Position numbers and translations under genes: made by a program. Positions 16,992 to 26,513 of a stretch of 64,000 bases of DNA are shown here, one piece after another (within the stretch, counting starts at the first letter, position 1; each line of letters begins with the position of its first letter). This DNA comes from Amycolatopsis sp. FBCC-B4732 (GTDB lineage Bacteria; Actinomycetota; Actinomycetes; Mycobacteriales; Pseudonocardiaceae). Location: contig NZ_CP095376.1 of assembly GCF_023008405.1 (NCBI RefSeq), positions 4,178,001 to 4,242,000 on the forward strand, given 5' to 3'. The notes under the pieces were generated by a model. That model did no database searches and was not told the origin of the DNA. It saw only the letters and a list, made by a program, of their open reading frames with translations.

Positions 16992-19946
16992 TCAGCTGGT
17001 TCCCTGATCGAACGGGCTCCACAGGTCGATCACGCCGCGCGCCCACTGCTCCAGCAGCACCGCGACCCGCTCGCCGACCCCGACCTGCCTCGCCCAGCCC
17101 TCGACCACGCCGCGATCCTCGCTGTAGGTGGACACGGGGTCCAGTCGTTCGTTGAGTTCCATCTGCGCGGCGATCAGGAAGAGCAGGCTGGATCGGCACT
17201 CGACCGGGTAGGCGGCGATCCGGGCCAGCACGGCCTCGAAGCCGAAGTCCGCGATCGCGGCGTGTTGAGGGGGCGACAGCTCGTACAACCGGTCGAGGTG
17301 CGCGTCGACGGCGGCACCGAAGCTCCGGAGGAAGGCCGCGACCCGGGCGACGGGCATCGCCTCGCGGTGTTCGCTGCGGAAGGAGTCGAACACCCACCGA
17401 ATGGTGGAACTCGGCCCGACGCCGGGAATCGGAACGGTGTACTGCTCGAAGAGGAACGCGAAGACCTGGCAGAACTGGCTTCCATCCAGCTTGACGAAGT
17501 TCTCCGACTCGGTGTTCCCGCTCTGAACGAACATCGCGTACTCGATGTCCAGCACGCCGTCGTACCGCTTCAGGTAGGGACCGATCGCCTTGACGACCCC
17601 GTTGAGTGATTCGACGGCCTTGCGCCGGATCGGTACTCCTTGCGCGGCGCCGGCCAGCAGGTAGCGCGCGTGGATGGCGAACCAGACCTGGCGACGGGCA
17701 AACGCTTCGCCCCGCAGGGCGCCGACACTGGCGATGAGGTCTTCGACCATCAGTTCGAGGATCGACTCGTGATGCCGGTAGGCGGGATCCAGTAACCTGG
17801 CGACCGAAGCGCTGTCACCGAGCGCCGTCTGCTCGAGGGCCAGCCGAACCAGCGAACGGGTCGCCTCCGGGCTGAGCGGGAGGCCATCGGCCATCCCCGC
17901 GAGGTACGCGGACCCGACGGACCGCACGCGGTCCACGTGGGCGCGGTCCTGCCCGGTTCCGATGGCCCGCAGGTCCCGGTCGAGCAGCACCGGGTAGTCG
18001 GCCTTCAACCGCTCCACGATGGCCGAGATCACCGATGAGGCGCCGGAAAGCCGCCCCTGCTCGAACAGCGCGCAGCAGACCTGCGCGTAGATTTCGGATT
18101 TGCCGTCCCTGACCAGCGGGTAGAGGTGGGCCACCACGCTCTCGACATCGGGATGGGTTCGTACGAAGTAGAGCGCTCCGAAGTACTCCCGGAAGCTCGC
18201 ATGGGTGAAGGTGAACAGGTCACGGTGGTCGTCGCCGGGACCGAAATCCGTGAACATCCACGCCCGGCCGCGGCACCAGGCCAGCATGTCGCGCACAAAC
18301 CTTTCCGCCCCCCGCTCGGTGGCGAACACCGTCGAGACGAGGAAGGGAACCAGGTCCTCGACGATCTGCGACCGGGTTAGCCCGACCTGGTCCCCGCCCT
18401 CCAGTTCGACGGAGGCGATACGGGACAACGCCGTCTTCGTGTCCTCGATGCTCGGAACATTGTCGATGATTCCCTTGTCCCGGTCGCCGAGGAGCAGCTG
18501 CACGCACTTGTCGTACAACGACGGGCGATCCGTCGGAAGCGTGCGCAAGCCCCGGTAGAGCACGCACATGAACGCGAGCAGGAGGGGGTTCTGGGTGAGG
18601 TCTTGCATTTCCTTGCTGGCGGCGAGGAAGTCGTGGACCGAATACTCGACGTACCGACCGCTCAGCCCGGCCTGGGTGGTGAACCACTTGGTCACGTACT
18701 CCCGGGTCTGCCCTCGCGAGAAGGGACCGACCTGGAAGACGCTGAACCGCCGGTCGCTGAGCGCCGCCGTCCGGTACCCCACCTTCCGGCAGGTGACCAG
18801 GATCTTGAGGAACGGGTACGCACATGCGACCGTTTCGATCTTCTTCGCCAGGTCCGCCCGCCGGCTGGCGTCCGCTATCTCGTCCAGGCCGTCGAAGACG
18901 ACCAGGGAACTTCCTTCTCGAAGCAGCTTCTCCAGAGAGTCCGGTGTCACCGCGACTTCGTACTTTCGCAACACGCGGACGAGCAGCTCAGGTAGGTAGA
19001 AGCCGGGGTCCGGCACCTCGCGGAGCACGACGACGAACGGCACCACACCGGCGTGGCGGCACAGTTCGATGGCAGCCACGGTGCTGGACGTCGACTTCCC
19101 GGCTCCCGGGTCGCCGAGCAGCACGGCTTGGTCGAGGGTTTCCCAAAACCGGCGAAAGGTGGTTTCCGGCCGCTGAGCACCGATGTCGTCAAAGGGTCGC
19201 AGGGTCTTCGGGTCGCTCTGCAGCACGGTCGGGCCGACGAACAGGTCCTCGTAGTCGATCGTCTTCCGGTCGTTGACGTCGGGGGAGTTGATCTCGCGGT
19301 GGTAGGCGACGAACTGCTCCCGGTACCGCGGAACCCAGTCCAGGCTCGTCCGCTCGCGGACGTCACGGGCGAGGTGGGCCAGCGAGCCTTCGACGGCTTG
19401 GAGGATGTCGGTGGCGACCAGGTTGTACGCCCAGGCGTGAGCCACCGCAGGATCTTCCGAACGTTGCTTGATGTCCTCCGCCGCGGCATCGCAGCTGGCA
19501 CTGAGGTGCTCACAGAACTCCGCGCCGTACTTGCGCAAGGCCGCTTGGTAGCGGGCGATCCGCTGTTCGGGTTCCGAGGGGACTTCCCGATCCGCGACGA
19601 AGACCGGCGGGAGGAAGTCGAGCAGGGCGTCCTGAATCGACCCGAACAAGCGCTTCCGGAGTTCCGGGCGACCGTCCAGCATGTGCGCGGCGATCAGCAA
19701 CCGCGTAAACGCCTGGAGCTCCGGAGTCCGGACAAAGCGGTCGATGTCCCGCTGGGTGCGCCCGGGCGGCAGCAACCGCATGAGCGAAGCCGGCCAGTAC
19801 CCTTCGTACTGGTTCTCGAGCTTCCGCTCCGTGACCGCGACGGCGGAGTCCTTCACGTAGCCACGACGAGCCGCCATCCGGCGGATCCGCTTGAGGATCG
19901 TCTCCGCGGCGACGCCGGCCAGCTTGGCCGTGACCGGATCGACCAC
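16992..19946 (-). CDS. NACHT-domain STAND NTPase (bacterial NLR-like), candidate defence protein
   Basis: About 984 residues. The N-terminal roughly 230 residues are mostly helical with no recognised effector motif. The NACHT core has Walker A GDPGAGKST (about 278-286) and Walker B LVVFDGLDEI (about 348-357, with the NACHT-type GLDE). The winged-helix-associated block FTFTHASFREYFGALYF follows near 575. The C-terminal roughly 400 residues are helical and may form a sensor; no LRR, TPR or WD motifs are obvious. GTG at 19946 is preferred over 19952 because CAGGAG is then 7 bases away. Family members sense phage and trigger abortive infection or act as regulators; which applies here is unknown. 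The 76-residue gene upstream may be co-transcribed. Confidence 0.8.
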   Translation of the reverse strand: MVDPVTAKLAGVAAETILKRIRRMAARRGYVKDSAVAVTERKLENQYEGYWPASLMRLLPPGRTQRDIDRFVRTPELQAFTRLLIAAHMLDGRPELRKRLFGSIQDALLDFLPPVFVADREVPSEPEQRIARYQAALRKYGAEFCEHLSASCDAAAEDIKQRSEDPAVAHAWAYNLVATDILQAVEGSLAHLARDVRERTSLDWVPRYREQFVAYHREINSPDVNDRKTIDYEDLFVGPTVLQSDPKTLRPFDDIGAQRPETTFRRFWETLDQAVLLGDPGAGKSTSSTVAAIELCRHAGVVPFVVVLREVPDPGFYLPELLVRVLRKYEVAVTPDSLEKLLREGSSLVVFDGLDEIADASRRADLAKKIETVACAYPFLKILVTCRKVGYRTAALSDRRFSVFQVGPFSRGQTREYVTKWFTTQAGLSGRYVEYSVHDFLAASKEMQDLTQNPLLLAFMCVLYRGLRTLPTDRPSLYDKCVQLLLGDRDKGIIDNVPSIEDTKTALSRIASVELEGGDQVGLTRSQIVEDLVPFLVSTVFATERGAERFVRDMLAWCRGRAWMFTDFGPGDDHRDLFTFTHASFREYFGALYFVRTHPDVESVVAHLYPLVRDGKSEIYAQVCCALFEQGRLSGASSVISAIVERLKADYPVLLDRDLRAIGTGQDRAHVDRVRSVGSAYLAGMADGLPLSPEATRSLVRLALEQTALGDSASVARLLDPAYRHHESILELMVEDLIASVGALRGEAFARRQVWFAIHARYLLAGAAQGVPIRRKAVESLNGVVKAIGPYLKRYDGVLDIEYAMFVQSGNTESENFVKLDGSQFCQVFAFLFEQYTVPIPGVGPSSTIRWVFDSFRSEHREAMPVARVAAFLRSFGAAVDAHLDRLYELSPPQHAAIADFGFEAVLARIAAYPVECRSSLLFLIAAQMELNERLDPVSTYSEDRGVVEGWARQVGVGERVAVLLEQWARGVIDLWSPFDQGTS

Positions 19947-20019
19947 TTGCACTCTCCTGCCCCCGAAGCCAGCTGTTCCTGGAACAGTCGCGGCGCCGGA
20001 GGCGGTTATTACAGGTGAA

Positions 20020-20250
20020 CTAGGCCGAGGGTCCGCGCAGGGTCAGCACCACCCGCAGGACGTACTCGACCGCCGTCCGGAAGGCCGTGCCGCGCAGTTC
20101 GCCGCGGTCGGCCAGGTTGCGGGAGGCGAACTCCAGCTCTCGCTCGGGGCCGCCCCGGCGGACGACCAGTGCCGCGATGTCCTCGAGGTCGAGGTCCGGG
20201 TGGTCGAGCCGGGTCAGCGCGAACTCGATCATCAGCTCTTCGGCCGTCAT
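20020..20250 (-). CDS. Small hypothetical protein upstream of the NACHT gene (76 aa)
   Basis: A 76-residue acidic, largely helical protein (starts MTAEELMIEFALTRL, then DLDLEDIAALVVRRGG). I recognise no family. GGAGGAG lies upstream of the ATG, and third-base GC use is as strong as in neighbouring genes, so it is likely real. It ends about 70 bp before the NACHT gene on the same strand, so the two may be one transcript; a partner or regulator of the NACHT protein is possible but unproven. Confidence 0.6.
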   Translation of the reverse strand: MTAEELMIEFALTRLDHPDLDLEDIAALVVRRGGPERELEFASRNLADRGELRGTAFRTAVEYVLRVVLTLRGPSA

Positions 20251-20329
20251 CCCGCTCCTCCCGACTCCTCCAGCGTAGCCACAACCGCCGGGCCGGGACC
20301 GGCATTCCGTGGCCGAGCTCACCCGCGTT

Positions 20330-20353
20330 ACTGTACCGTCCAGACGGTATAGT
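20330..20353. promoter_or_regulatory. TetR operator upstream of the DHA2 pump
   Basis: TACCGTC (20334-20340) and GACGGTA (20343-20349) are perfect arms around CA, extended outward by ACT/AGT with one mismatch, giving a 24-bp dyad. It ends 7 bp before the pump's ATG. This ACCGTC-type palindrome is a common actinobacterial TetR site; the likely protein is the TetR encoded just after the pump. Confidence 0.75.
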
Positions 20354-20360
20354 AGTCGGC

Positions 20361-21848
20361 ATGACCACGACCCGCGCCCCGATCCGGCAGACCCTCAGCC
20401 CCCGTCGCCGGTGGGCCGCGCTGGGCGTGCTCGTCGGCGCGGTGCTCCTGCTCGCGATCGACGGCACCGTGCTGTACCTCGCCGTGCCGTCCCTGACCCG
20501 CGAGCTCGCGCCGACCGCCACCGAAATCCTGTGGATCGGCGACATCTACTCGCTCGCGCTGGCCGGCCTGCTCGTCACGGCGGGCAACCTCGCCGACCGC
20601 TTCGGCCGCAAGAAGGTGCTGCTCCTCGGCACGGCCGCGTTCGGCCTCGCCTCCGTGCTGGCCGCCTTCTCCCCCACCGCCGGCGTGCTCGTCCTCGCGC
20701 GGCTGCTGCTCGGCGTCGCGGGCGCGACGATCATGCCCTCGACACTCTCGCTGATCCGCACGCTGTTCACCGACCCGCGTGAGCGCACCCGCGCCGTCGC
20801 GATCTGGTCGGCCGGGTCCGGCGGCGGCATCGCGCTCGGCCCGCTCGTCGGCGGCACCCTGCTGGAGCACTACTGGTGGGGTTCGGTGTTCCTGATCAAC
20901 GTGCCGGTCGTCGTGGTCTTCCTGATCGCGGGCGCGTTCCTGCTGCCGGAGTCGCGGGACCCGAACCCGGGCCGCTTCGACCTGCTCTCGGCGGCCCTCT
21001 CGATGGTGGCGATCGTGCCGCTGGTGTACGCGGTCAAGCACGCCGTCAGCGAGGGCCTCGACGCCCAGGCGGCCGTGGCCGCTGTGCTCGGCGTCGCCGC
21101 CGGCGTGCTGTTCCTCCGCCGTCAGCGGCGGGCGGCCGACCCGCTGATCGACGTCGGGTTGTTCCGCAACGGCGCCTTCAGCGGCGCGGTGCTCGCGAAC
21201 TTCATCTCGGTCTTCGCGTTGATGGGACTGCTGTTCTTCTTCTCGCAGTACCTGCAGCTGGTTCGCGGCTTCTCGCCGCTGCGGGCCGGGCTCGCCGAGA
21301 TGCCCGCGACGCTGGCCTCGATCGTCGTCGTGGGCGCCGTCGGCGTGGTCGTCCGGCGGCTCGGGCAGGGCCGGGCGGTCGCCGCGGGCCTGGCCGTCGC
21401 CGCGCTCGGGCTGACCCTGGTCGCGGTCGCCGAGCAGGCGCCGCAGTACTGGTGGCTGGGCCTGACGCTGGTACCGGTCGGGCTCGGCGTCGGCCTGGCG
21501 CTGACGCTGACCGTCGACTCGGTGCTGTCCGCCGTCCCGCGGGACAAGGCGGGCTCGGCGTCGGCGATCTCCGAAACAGCCTACGAACTCGGTGCGGCGC
21601 TGGGCATCGCGCTCCTCGGCTCGCTGGTCACCGTGGTGTACCGCGCTTTCCTGCCCACCGGGGCGCCCGGCGAGGTCCGGGAGTCCCTCGCCTCGGCGGT
21701 GTCCGCGCTCGACCCGGCGTCGGACCTCGCCCAGGCGGCCCGGGACGCCTTCACCGGCGCCATGCAGGTCACGTCGCTGGCGGCGGCCGCCGTCACCGCC
21801 GTCGCGGCGCTGATCGCCTGGCGTACGATTCCGTCCGGAAAGGACTGA
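20361..21848 (+). CDS. DHA2-type MFS multidrug efflux transporter
   Basis: A 495-residue transporter with about 14 helices. The helix-1 motif LLAIDGTVLYLAVPSL corresponds to the DHA2 motif D1, and GNLADRFGRKKVLLLG is a canonical motif A loop. The ATG at 20361 starts right after the operator; the frame is open further upstream without a credible start. A TetR gene follows after 2 bp, so pump and repressor form a self-regulated operon. Substrates unknown, probably hydrophobic cations or antibiotics. Confidence 0.9.
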   Translation: MTTTRAPIRQTLSPRRRWAALGVLVGAVLLLAIDGTVLYLAVPSLTRELAPTATEILWIGDIYSLALAGLLVTAGNLADRFGRKKVLLLGTAAFGLASVLAAFSPTAGVLVLARLLLGVAGATIMPSTLSLIRTLFTDPRERTRAVAIWSAGSGGGIALGPLVGGTLLEHYWWGSVFLINVPVVVVFLIAGAFLLPESRDPNPGRFDLLSAALSMVAIVPLVYAVKHAVSEGLDAQAAVAAVLGVAAGVLFLRRQRRAADPLIDVGLFRNGAFSGAVLANFISVFALMGLLFFFSQYLQLVRGFSPLRAGLAEMPATLASIVVVGAVGVVVRRLGQGRAVAAGLAVAALGLTLVAVAEQAPQYWWLGLTLVPVGLGVGLALTLTVDSVLSAVPRDKAGSASAISETAYELGAALGIALLGSLVTVVYRAFLPTGAPGEVRESLASAVSALDPASDLAQAARDAFTGAMQVTSLAAAAVTAVAALIAWRTIPSGKD

Positions 21849-21850
21849 GC

Positions 21851-22408
21851 ATGCCTCGCAAAGCCGGGCGCAGCCCGGAGGAAACGCGCCGGGCGCTGCT
21901 CGACGCGGCCGCGACCGCCATCCGCACGCGCGGGATCTCGGCGTCCCTCGACGACATCGCGCGGGTGGCCGGGGTGTCGAAAGGCGGGCTGCTGTACCAC
22001 TTCCCGGCGAAGGACGCGCTGGTGCGCACGCTCGCCCAGGACATCCTCGACACCTTCCGCACCGAGGTCCACGCGGCGCTCGACCCGGCCGACACCGCCC
22101 CGGGCCGGCTCGTGCGCGCCTACGTCCGGGCGTCGCTGGACACGTCGCAGGACGAGGTCGCGATCCGGGAGAACATCGCGCTGATCGCCCAGCTGATCTC
22201 GATCCCGGAGATCGCCGGGCTGGCCCGCGCGGACGCCGAGCGGTGGGACCGCGAGCTGCACGACGACGGCCTGCCGGCGGACGTGGTCACGCTGGTGGTC
22301 GCGGCGGCCGACGGGGCGAGCACGGCACCGCTGTGGGGCGTCGGCATCGACGTCGCGGCGGCGCGGAGGCTGGAGCGGCAGCTGCTCGACCTGACCCGGG
22401 GCACCTGA
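21851..22408 (+). CDS. TetR-family repressor, co-transcribed with the efflux pump
   Basis: A 185-residue TetR protein with HTH in about residues 10-58 ([21 protein letters not shown]). The [14 protein letters not shown] form and the C-terminal helices resemble the YcdC/BetI-like group. It begins 2 bp after the pump stop. The natural target is the 24-bp palindrome at 20330-20353 in front of the pump. Confidence 0.9.
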   Translation: MPRKAGRSPEETRRALLDAAATAIRTRGISASLDDIARVAGVSKGGLLYHFPAKDALVRTLAQDILDTFRTEVHAALDPADTAPGRLVRAYVRASLDTSQDEVAIRENIALIAQLISIPEIAGLARADAERWDRELHDDGLPADVVTLVVAAADGASTAPLWGVGIDVAAARRLERQLLDLTRGT

Positions 22409-22556
22409 CCAGGGTCGTGTCAACCCGTCGAAGGTGTTGGTAAATCACCACTTCCCGGCCCCTACGTTAGTCGGCTCCGGCGAACGTGTCTTCCGGGTAA
22501 ATTTTCGACAGCGCGCGCAATTCCGGCAAATCCCCGTCCCCACGAGGAGTTCTCCG

Positions 22557-23111
22557 ATGTCGAGGAAGTTCGCCCTGGTCGGCGCAGCCGCACTCGCCCT
22601 GACCATGACCCCGCTCGCCGCGGGGACCGCGTCGGCCGCCACGGACCAGGAAGCCGCGGTCACGACGGTGTACTACAGCACCGCCAGCGCACCGTCGTTC
22701 CGCTCGGTGATCAACGCCGGTGCCGCCAACTGGAACAACAGCGTGACCAACGTCAGACTGGTCGAGCGCAACTCCGGCGCCAGCCTGCGCTACACCGAGG
22801 GCAACGACCCGCGTGGGTCCTACGCCTCGACCAACGGTCACGGCAGCGGCACCATCTTCATCGACTACACCCAGGCCCGGCAGTACAACCCGACCCGCAT
22901 TGCGGCGCACGAGACCGGTCACGCCCTCGGGCTGCCGGACCACTACTCGGGCCCGTGCTCGGAGCTGATGTCGGGTGGCGGCCCCGGCCCGTCCTGCACC
23001 AACGCGGTGCCGAACTCGGCCGAGCGCAGCCGCGTGAACTCGCTGTGGGCCAACGGCCTCGTGGCGACGAACGCGCAGGAGCGCGTCTACGAAACCGTGT
23101 ACGGCTACTGA
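22557..23111 (+). CDS. snpA: Secreted snapalysin-type small zinc metalloprotease (M7)
   Basis: A 184-residue preproprotein. The signal peptide ([19 protein letters not shown]... ending ASAA near residue 28) is followed by a very short propeptide and a catalytic domain of about 135 residues. The zinc site is [11 protein letters not shown], the snapalysin HExxHxxGxxD form with Asp as third ligand. Two Cys after it (GPCSELM...PSCTN) likely form the conserved disulfide. CGAGGAG precedes the ATG. Snapalysins are extracellular milk-hydrolysing proteases. The LysR activator usual in Streptomyces is not beside it. A strong hairpin follows the stop. Confidence 0.9.
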   Translation: MSRKFALVGAAALALTMTPLAAGTASAATDQEAAVTTVYYSTASAPSFRSVINAGAANWNNSVTNVRLVERNSGASLRYTEGNDPRGSYASTNGHGSGTIFIDYTQARQYNPTRIAAHETGHALGLPDHYSGPCSELMSGGGPGPSCTNAVPNSAERSRVNSLWANGLVATNAQERVYETVYGY

Positions 23112-24325
23112 GTTCGCTGAAGGTGGCCCGGGCTCCGGTCCGGGCCACCTTCGTGCGCGGCCCCGAGTTCGGCCGCGAAGCCCGCCGGCACCAGCACGTC
23201 CTCCCGGGTGAGTTCGTGGACGCTCTTCTTGCCCAGCGCCAGCACCGTCGAATCGATCCCGTTGCGCAGCACGTCGAGGACGTTTTCCACCCCGGCCTGC
23301 CCTCCTGCGGCCAGGCCCCACAGGTACGCGCGGCCGATCAGGACCGCCTTGGCGCCCAGCGCCAGCGCTTTCACGACGTCGCTGCCGCGGCGGATCCCGC
23401 CGTCCAGCAGGACTTCCACCTCCGAGCCGACCGCGTCCGCGATCGAGGGCAGGGCGCGGATCGTAGCCGGGGTGCCGTCGAGGTTGTTGCCGCCGTGGTT
23501 GGACACCGACAGTGCGCTGACGCCGGCGTCGACCGCGCGGCGGGCCTCGTCGACCCGGATCACACCCTTGAGCAGGAATGGCCCATCCCACTGCGCACGC
23601 AGCCAGGCCACGTCCTCCCACGACGGCGGCGGCGTCTGCATCCACTGGCCGTACGCGCCGAAGAACGTCGGTGCTTCTTCGCCCGGCGACGCCATGTTCG
23701 GCACGCTCAAGTCGGGCAGCCGCCGCGTTTTGACGTAGTCCAGCAGCCAGCGCGGGCGGGCGATGCCTTCCGGGGCGAACCGCAGCAGCTCGCGCGGGGT
23801 CAGCCGCTCGGGGATGTGCGGGCTGCCCCAGTCGCGGCTGTGCGAGAACGACCAGTCGAGCGTCAGGATGATGCCGACGGCCCCCGCGGCGCGGGCCCGG
23901 TCCAGCCGCCGCTCGATGTCGTCGCGGGTGCCCGTCCAGTAGACCTGGAAGTACGTGTTCGGGTTCGCGGCGACCACCTCCTCGATCGGCTTGCTGCCGA
24001 AGGAGGACAGCCCGATCGACGTCCCGCGCGCGGCGGCCGCCCTGGCCACCGCGACCTCGCCGTCGGGGTGCACGGCCTGCACCCCGGTCGGGGAGATCAG
24101 CACCGGGAGGGCGACGTCGCGGCCGAGCACGTGCGTGGCCAGATCGCGCTGCCCGTGGTGGCCGGCCGTGCGCGGCGCGAACCGCAGTTCGTCGAACGCG
24201 CCGAGGTTGTCGGCCAGCGTGAGGCCCTTCTCCGAGCCCGCGATGAGGGCGGAGTAGACCGAAGCGGGCAGCCGTTTCTTCGCGCGCCGCTGGGCCTCCG
24301 CGACGGATTCGAACCAGGTGGTCAT
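23105..24325 (-). CDS. mftD: MftD, FMN-dependent pre-mycofactocin synthase
   Basis: A 406-residue alpha-hydroxy-acid-oxidase-fold flavoprotein. FMN site features: LLISPTG-like strand near 75, FLLKGV lysine, [15 protein letters not shown] with the catalytic His and Asn where lactate oxidases have Arg, then [12 protein letters not shown] and GRAYLWGL. In mycofactocin biosynthesis it oxidatively deaminates the MftE-released Val-Tyr-derived AHDP to the redox-active pre-mycofactocin. ATG overlaps the mftF stop (ATGA). It is last in the operon. The last roughly 15 codons run through the snpA terminator hairpin and overlap snpA by 7 bp, so the C-terminal tail may be an evolutionary extension. Confidence 0.93.
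   Translation of the reverse strand: MTTWFESVAEAQRRAKKRLPASVYSALIAGSEKGLTLADNLGAFDELRFAPRTAGHHGQRDLATHVLGRDVALPVLISPTGVQAVHPDGEVAVARAAAARGTSIGLSSFGSKPIEEVVAANPNTYFQVYWTGTRDDIERRLDRARAAGAVGIILTLDWSFSHSRDWGSPHIPERLTPRELLRFAPEGIARPRWLLDYVKTRRLPDLSVPNMASPGEEAPTFFGAYGQWMQTPPPSWEDVAWLRAQWDGPFLLKGVIRVDEARRAVDAGVSALSVSNHGGNNLDGTPATIRALPSIADAVGSEVEVLLDGGIRRGSDVVKALALGAKAVLIGRAYLWGLAAGGQAGVENVLDVLRNGIDSTVLALGKKSVHELTREDVLVPAGFAAELGAAHEGGPDRSPGHLQRTQ
23119..23152. terminator. Strong hairpin terminator after snpA, inside the mftD 3' end
   Basis: GAAGGTGGCCCGG (23119-23131) pairs perfectly with CCGGGCCACCTTC (23140-23152) around an 8-base loop, 8 bp after the snpA stop. It is symmetrical, so it could act on transcripts from both sides, but on the minus strand it lies within the last mftD codons. 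Confidence 0.8.
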
Positions 24326-25731
24326 CGGGTTCCCTTCGTGGTGAAGCGCAGCGGGCGCCGGACGAGCGCCGGGCGGACCGGCTCGAGCGTGCGGTGGGCC
24401 AGGCAGCCGGCCCAGACGCCGCCGCCGTACGCGACGTCGTCGGCGATCGCCGCCGCGGTGTAGCGGACGGGATCGAGTCCGGGCCGGGTCTTGGCCCACG
24501 CGGTCAGCGGCGGGCCGAGCAGCAGCGACGCCACGGCGGCGCGGCGGCCCCACCCCCGCGGGACGAGGAGGGCGGCGAGCAGCGGCGCCGCGAACTGCGT
24601 GCCGTAGCGGCCGCAGCCGAGCCACGTCTGGTGCACGGCGGTGGCCATCGCGCGCACGACGCCGTCGGGCGGGACGTCGTGGGCGCGCAGGGTGCCGACC
24701 ATGCCGCCCACCGCGCCGGCGAACCCGCCCGCGGCGAGCAGCGGACGGCCGGCCAGCAGCGCGCCGACGGTCAGCGCGGGCCACGGGTGCACCCCGAGCG
24801 GCGCAAGCGCGCCCGGGTGCCGCTTCGCCAGCGGCGCGGCGGAAGTGCCGTAGCGGGCGCGCCGGCCCAGCAGGGCGCGCCAGGTTTCCGGTTCGTGGTG
24901 GCCGACGGTGACGTCGGGGGCGTACCGGACCCGGTACCCGGCCGCGTGCAGCCGCCAGACCAGGTCGACGTCCTCGCCGACGCGCAGCGCGGGGTCGAAC
25001 GCGCCGGCCTCGACGAGCGCGCTCCGGCGGACGACGAGCGCGGCGGTCGGCACGTACGACGTCCGGGTGCCGGGCGCGACCCGCGCGGGCCGGTCGCCGA
25101 GGTCGAGACTGGAGGCGGCGCGCGTGTACCGGCCGGCCGCGGTGTCCGCGGCGAGCGGGCACACCCGGGGCGCGACCGCGGCGACGAGCGGGTCGGCGAA
25201 GTGCGCGGCCAGCGGCTCCACCCAGCCGGGCGCGGGCACGCAATCACTGTCCACAAAGGCCACCAGCTCGGTGGGAACGTGGTCCAGCGCGGTGTTGCGC
25301 GCGGCGCCGGGGCCGCCGTTGACGTCCCGGCGCACGAGTCCCGCGCCGTGCGCGGCGGCCACCCCGGCGATGGCGGCGGGGTCTTCGGAGCCGTCGTCGA
25401 CGATGAGGACGGGGTGCCGGTCGCCGAGTCCGGCGAGGCAGCGGGCCAGAGGTCCGGGCCGGCCGAGGACCGGGACGACGACCGTGACGTCCGCGGCGCG
25501 GTCCGGTTCGGGCGGCAGCGGGTGGGCGAGCCCGGCGTCGGTGAGGTGCCGGGCAAGCGCGCCGGTGGCCGCGGAAGAGACCGGGCCGTCGGCGAGTTCG
25601 CGCAGCGCGGCCTGCCCGGCGGCGGTCAACCGCAGGACCCGGGCCGGGGAGCCGCCGAAGAGGAGGTCGGCGGTCAGCTGCTTGGTGTCGCGGTCGAGGG
25701 CGATGCGGAACCCGGGTGGCAACGGCGTCAC
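24322..25731 (-). CDS. mftF: MftF, mycofactocin glycosyltransferase (GT2)
   Basis: A 469-residue enzyme. An N-terminal roughly 85-residue PqqD-like part (PPGFRIALDRDTKQL...) precedes a GT-A domain: VTVVVPVLGRPGPLARCL, VDDGSEDP, GGPGAARNTALD, VDSDCVP (the metal-binding DxD region) and GEDVDLVWRL. C-terminal hydrophobic segments follow. In mycobacteria MftF adds beta-1,4-linked glucose chains to mycofactocin. GTG start overlaps the SDR stop (GTGA); its stop overlaps the mftD start. Confidence 0.92.
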   Translation of the reverse strand: MTPLPPGFRIALDRDTKQLTADLLFGGSPARVLRLTAAGQAALRELADGPVSSAATGALARHLTDAGLAHPLPPEPDRAADVTVVVPVLGRPGPLARCLAGLGDRHPVLIVDDGSEDPAAIAGVAAAHGAGLVRRDVNGGPGAARNTALDHVPTELVAFVDSDCVPAPGWVEPLAAHFADPLVAAVAPRVCPLAADTAAGRYTRAASSLDLGDRPARVAPGTRTSYVPTAALVVRRSALVEAGAFDPALRVGEDVDLVWRLHAAGYRVRYAPDVTVGHHEPETWRALLGRRARYGTSAAPLAKRHPGALAPLGVHPWPALTVGALLAGRPLLAAGGFAGAVGGMVGTLRAHDVPPDGVVRAMATAVHQTWLGCGRYGTQFAAPLLAALLVPRGWGRRAAVASLLLGPPLTAWAKTRPGLDPVRYTAAAIADDVAYGGGVWAGCLAHRTLEPVRPALVRRPLRFTTKGTR

Positions 25732-26513
25732 AGGGCCAGCCCGCCGTCCACGGGCACGACGGCCCCGGTCACGGCCCCGCTGTCCGGCCCGGCGAGGAAC
25801 GCCAGCACGGCGGCGACTTCGCCGGCGTCGAGCAGGCGGTGCACGGGTTGCTGCGCGGCGAAGGCGGCCGCGTCGGGCAGGGCGTAGAGGCGGGCGCTTT
25901 CGGCGAGGATCGGGGTGTCGGTCGAGCCCGGGCTGACGGCGTTGGCGGTCACGCCGGTCTCCCCCAGTTCGGCACCGAGCGCGCGGACGAGCCCGGCGAC
26001 CCCGGCTTTCGCGGCGCAGTAGGCGGCGAGCATGGGCAACCCCCGCGTGGCGGCGGCCGAAGCGACGGCCAGGAACCGCCCCGATCGCGGTTTTGGCCTG
26101 CGGAGCAGTGCGGGCACGGCGGCGCGGGCGAGGTGGACGACGCCGTGGAGGTCGACCTCCAGGACGGCCCGCTCCTGGTCTTCGGGCACCTCCCACAGGG
26201 GTACTCCCCCGGCGATGACCCCGGCGGCGGCGATGGCGACGTCGAGGCCACCCCAGCGTCGTTCGGCTTCCCGGACGGCGGCGGCCATGGCCGCGGGATC
26301 CCTCACGTCGGCGACGAAAGCGGCGGCGTGCTCACCGGCTTTTTCGACGACGGCGGCGAGGTCGGCTTCGGTCCCCATGGGATAGGGCAGGGCGGGCTCG
26401 TCGGCGGCCACGTCGACGGCGAGGACGGCGTAGCCCTGCTGCGCCAGGCGCAGGACGGTGGCGGCCCCGATCCCCCGCGCGGCCCCGGTGACGAGCGCCG
26501 TCCGGCGCGTCAT
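25728..26513 (-). CDS. Mycofactocin-coupled SDR-family oxidoreductase
   Basis: A 261-residue classical short-chain dehydrogenase: TGAARGIGAATV nucleotide motif near residue 9, IAAAGV strand, catalytic Ser region VASAAAT, and Tyr-x3-Lys in YCAAK. It is inserted between mftE and mftF, with ATGA and GTGA overlaps on both sides. SDRs in mycofactocin loci typically keep NAD bound and hand electrons to mycofactocin. That this one does so is inferred from its position; the alcohol substrate is unknown. Confidence 0.87.
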   Translation of the reverse strand: MTRRTALVTGAARGIGAATVLRLAQQGYAVLAVDVAADEPALPYPMGTEADLAAVVEKAGEHAAAFVADVRDPAAMAAAVREAERRWGGLDVAIAAAGVIAGGVPLWEVPEDQERAVLEVDLHGVVHLARAAVPALLRRPKPRSGRFLAVASAAATRGLPMLAAYCAAKAGVAGLVRALGAELGETGVTANAVSPGSTDTPILAESARLYALPDAAAFAAQQPVHRLLDAGEVAAVLAFLAGPDSGAVTGAVVPVDGGLAL

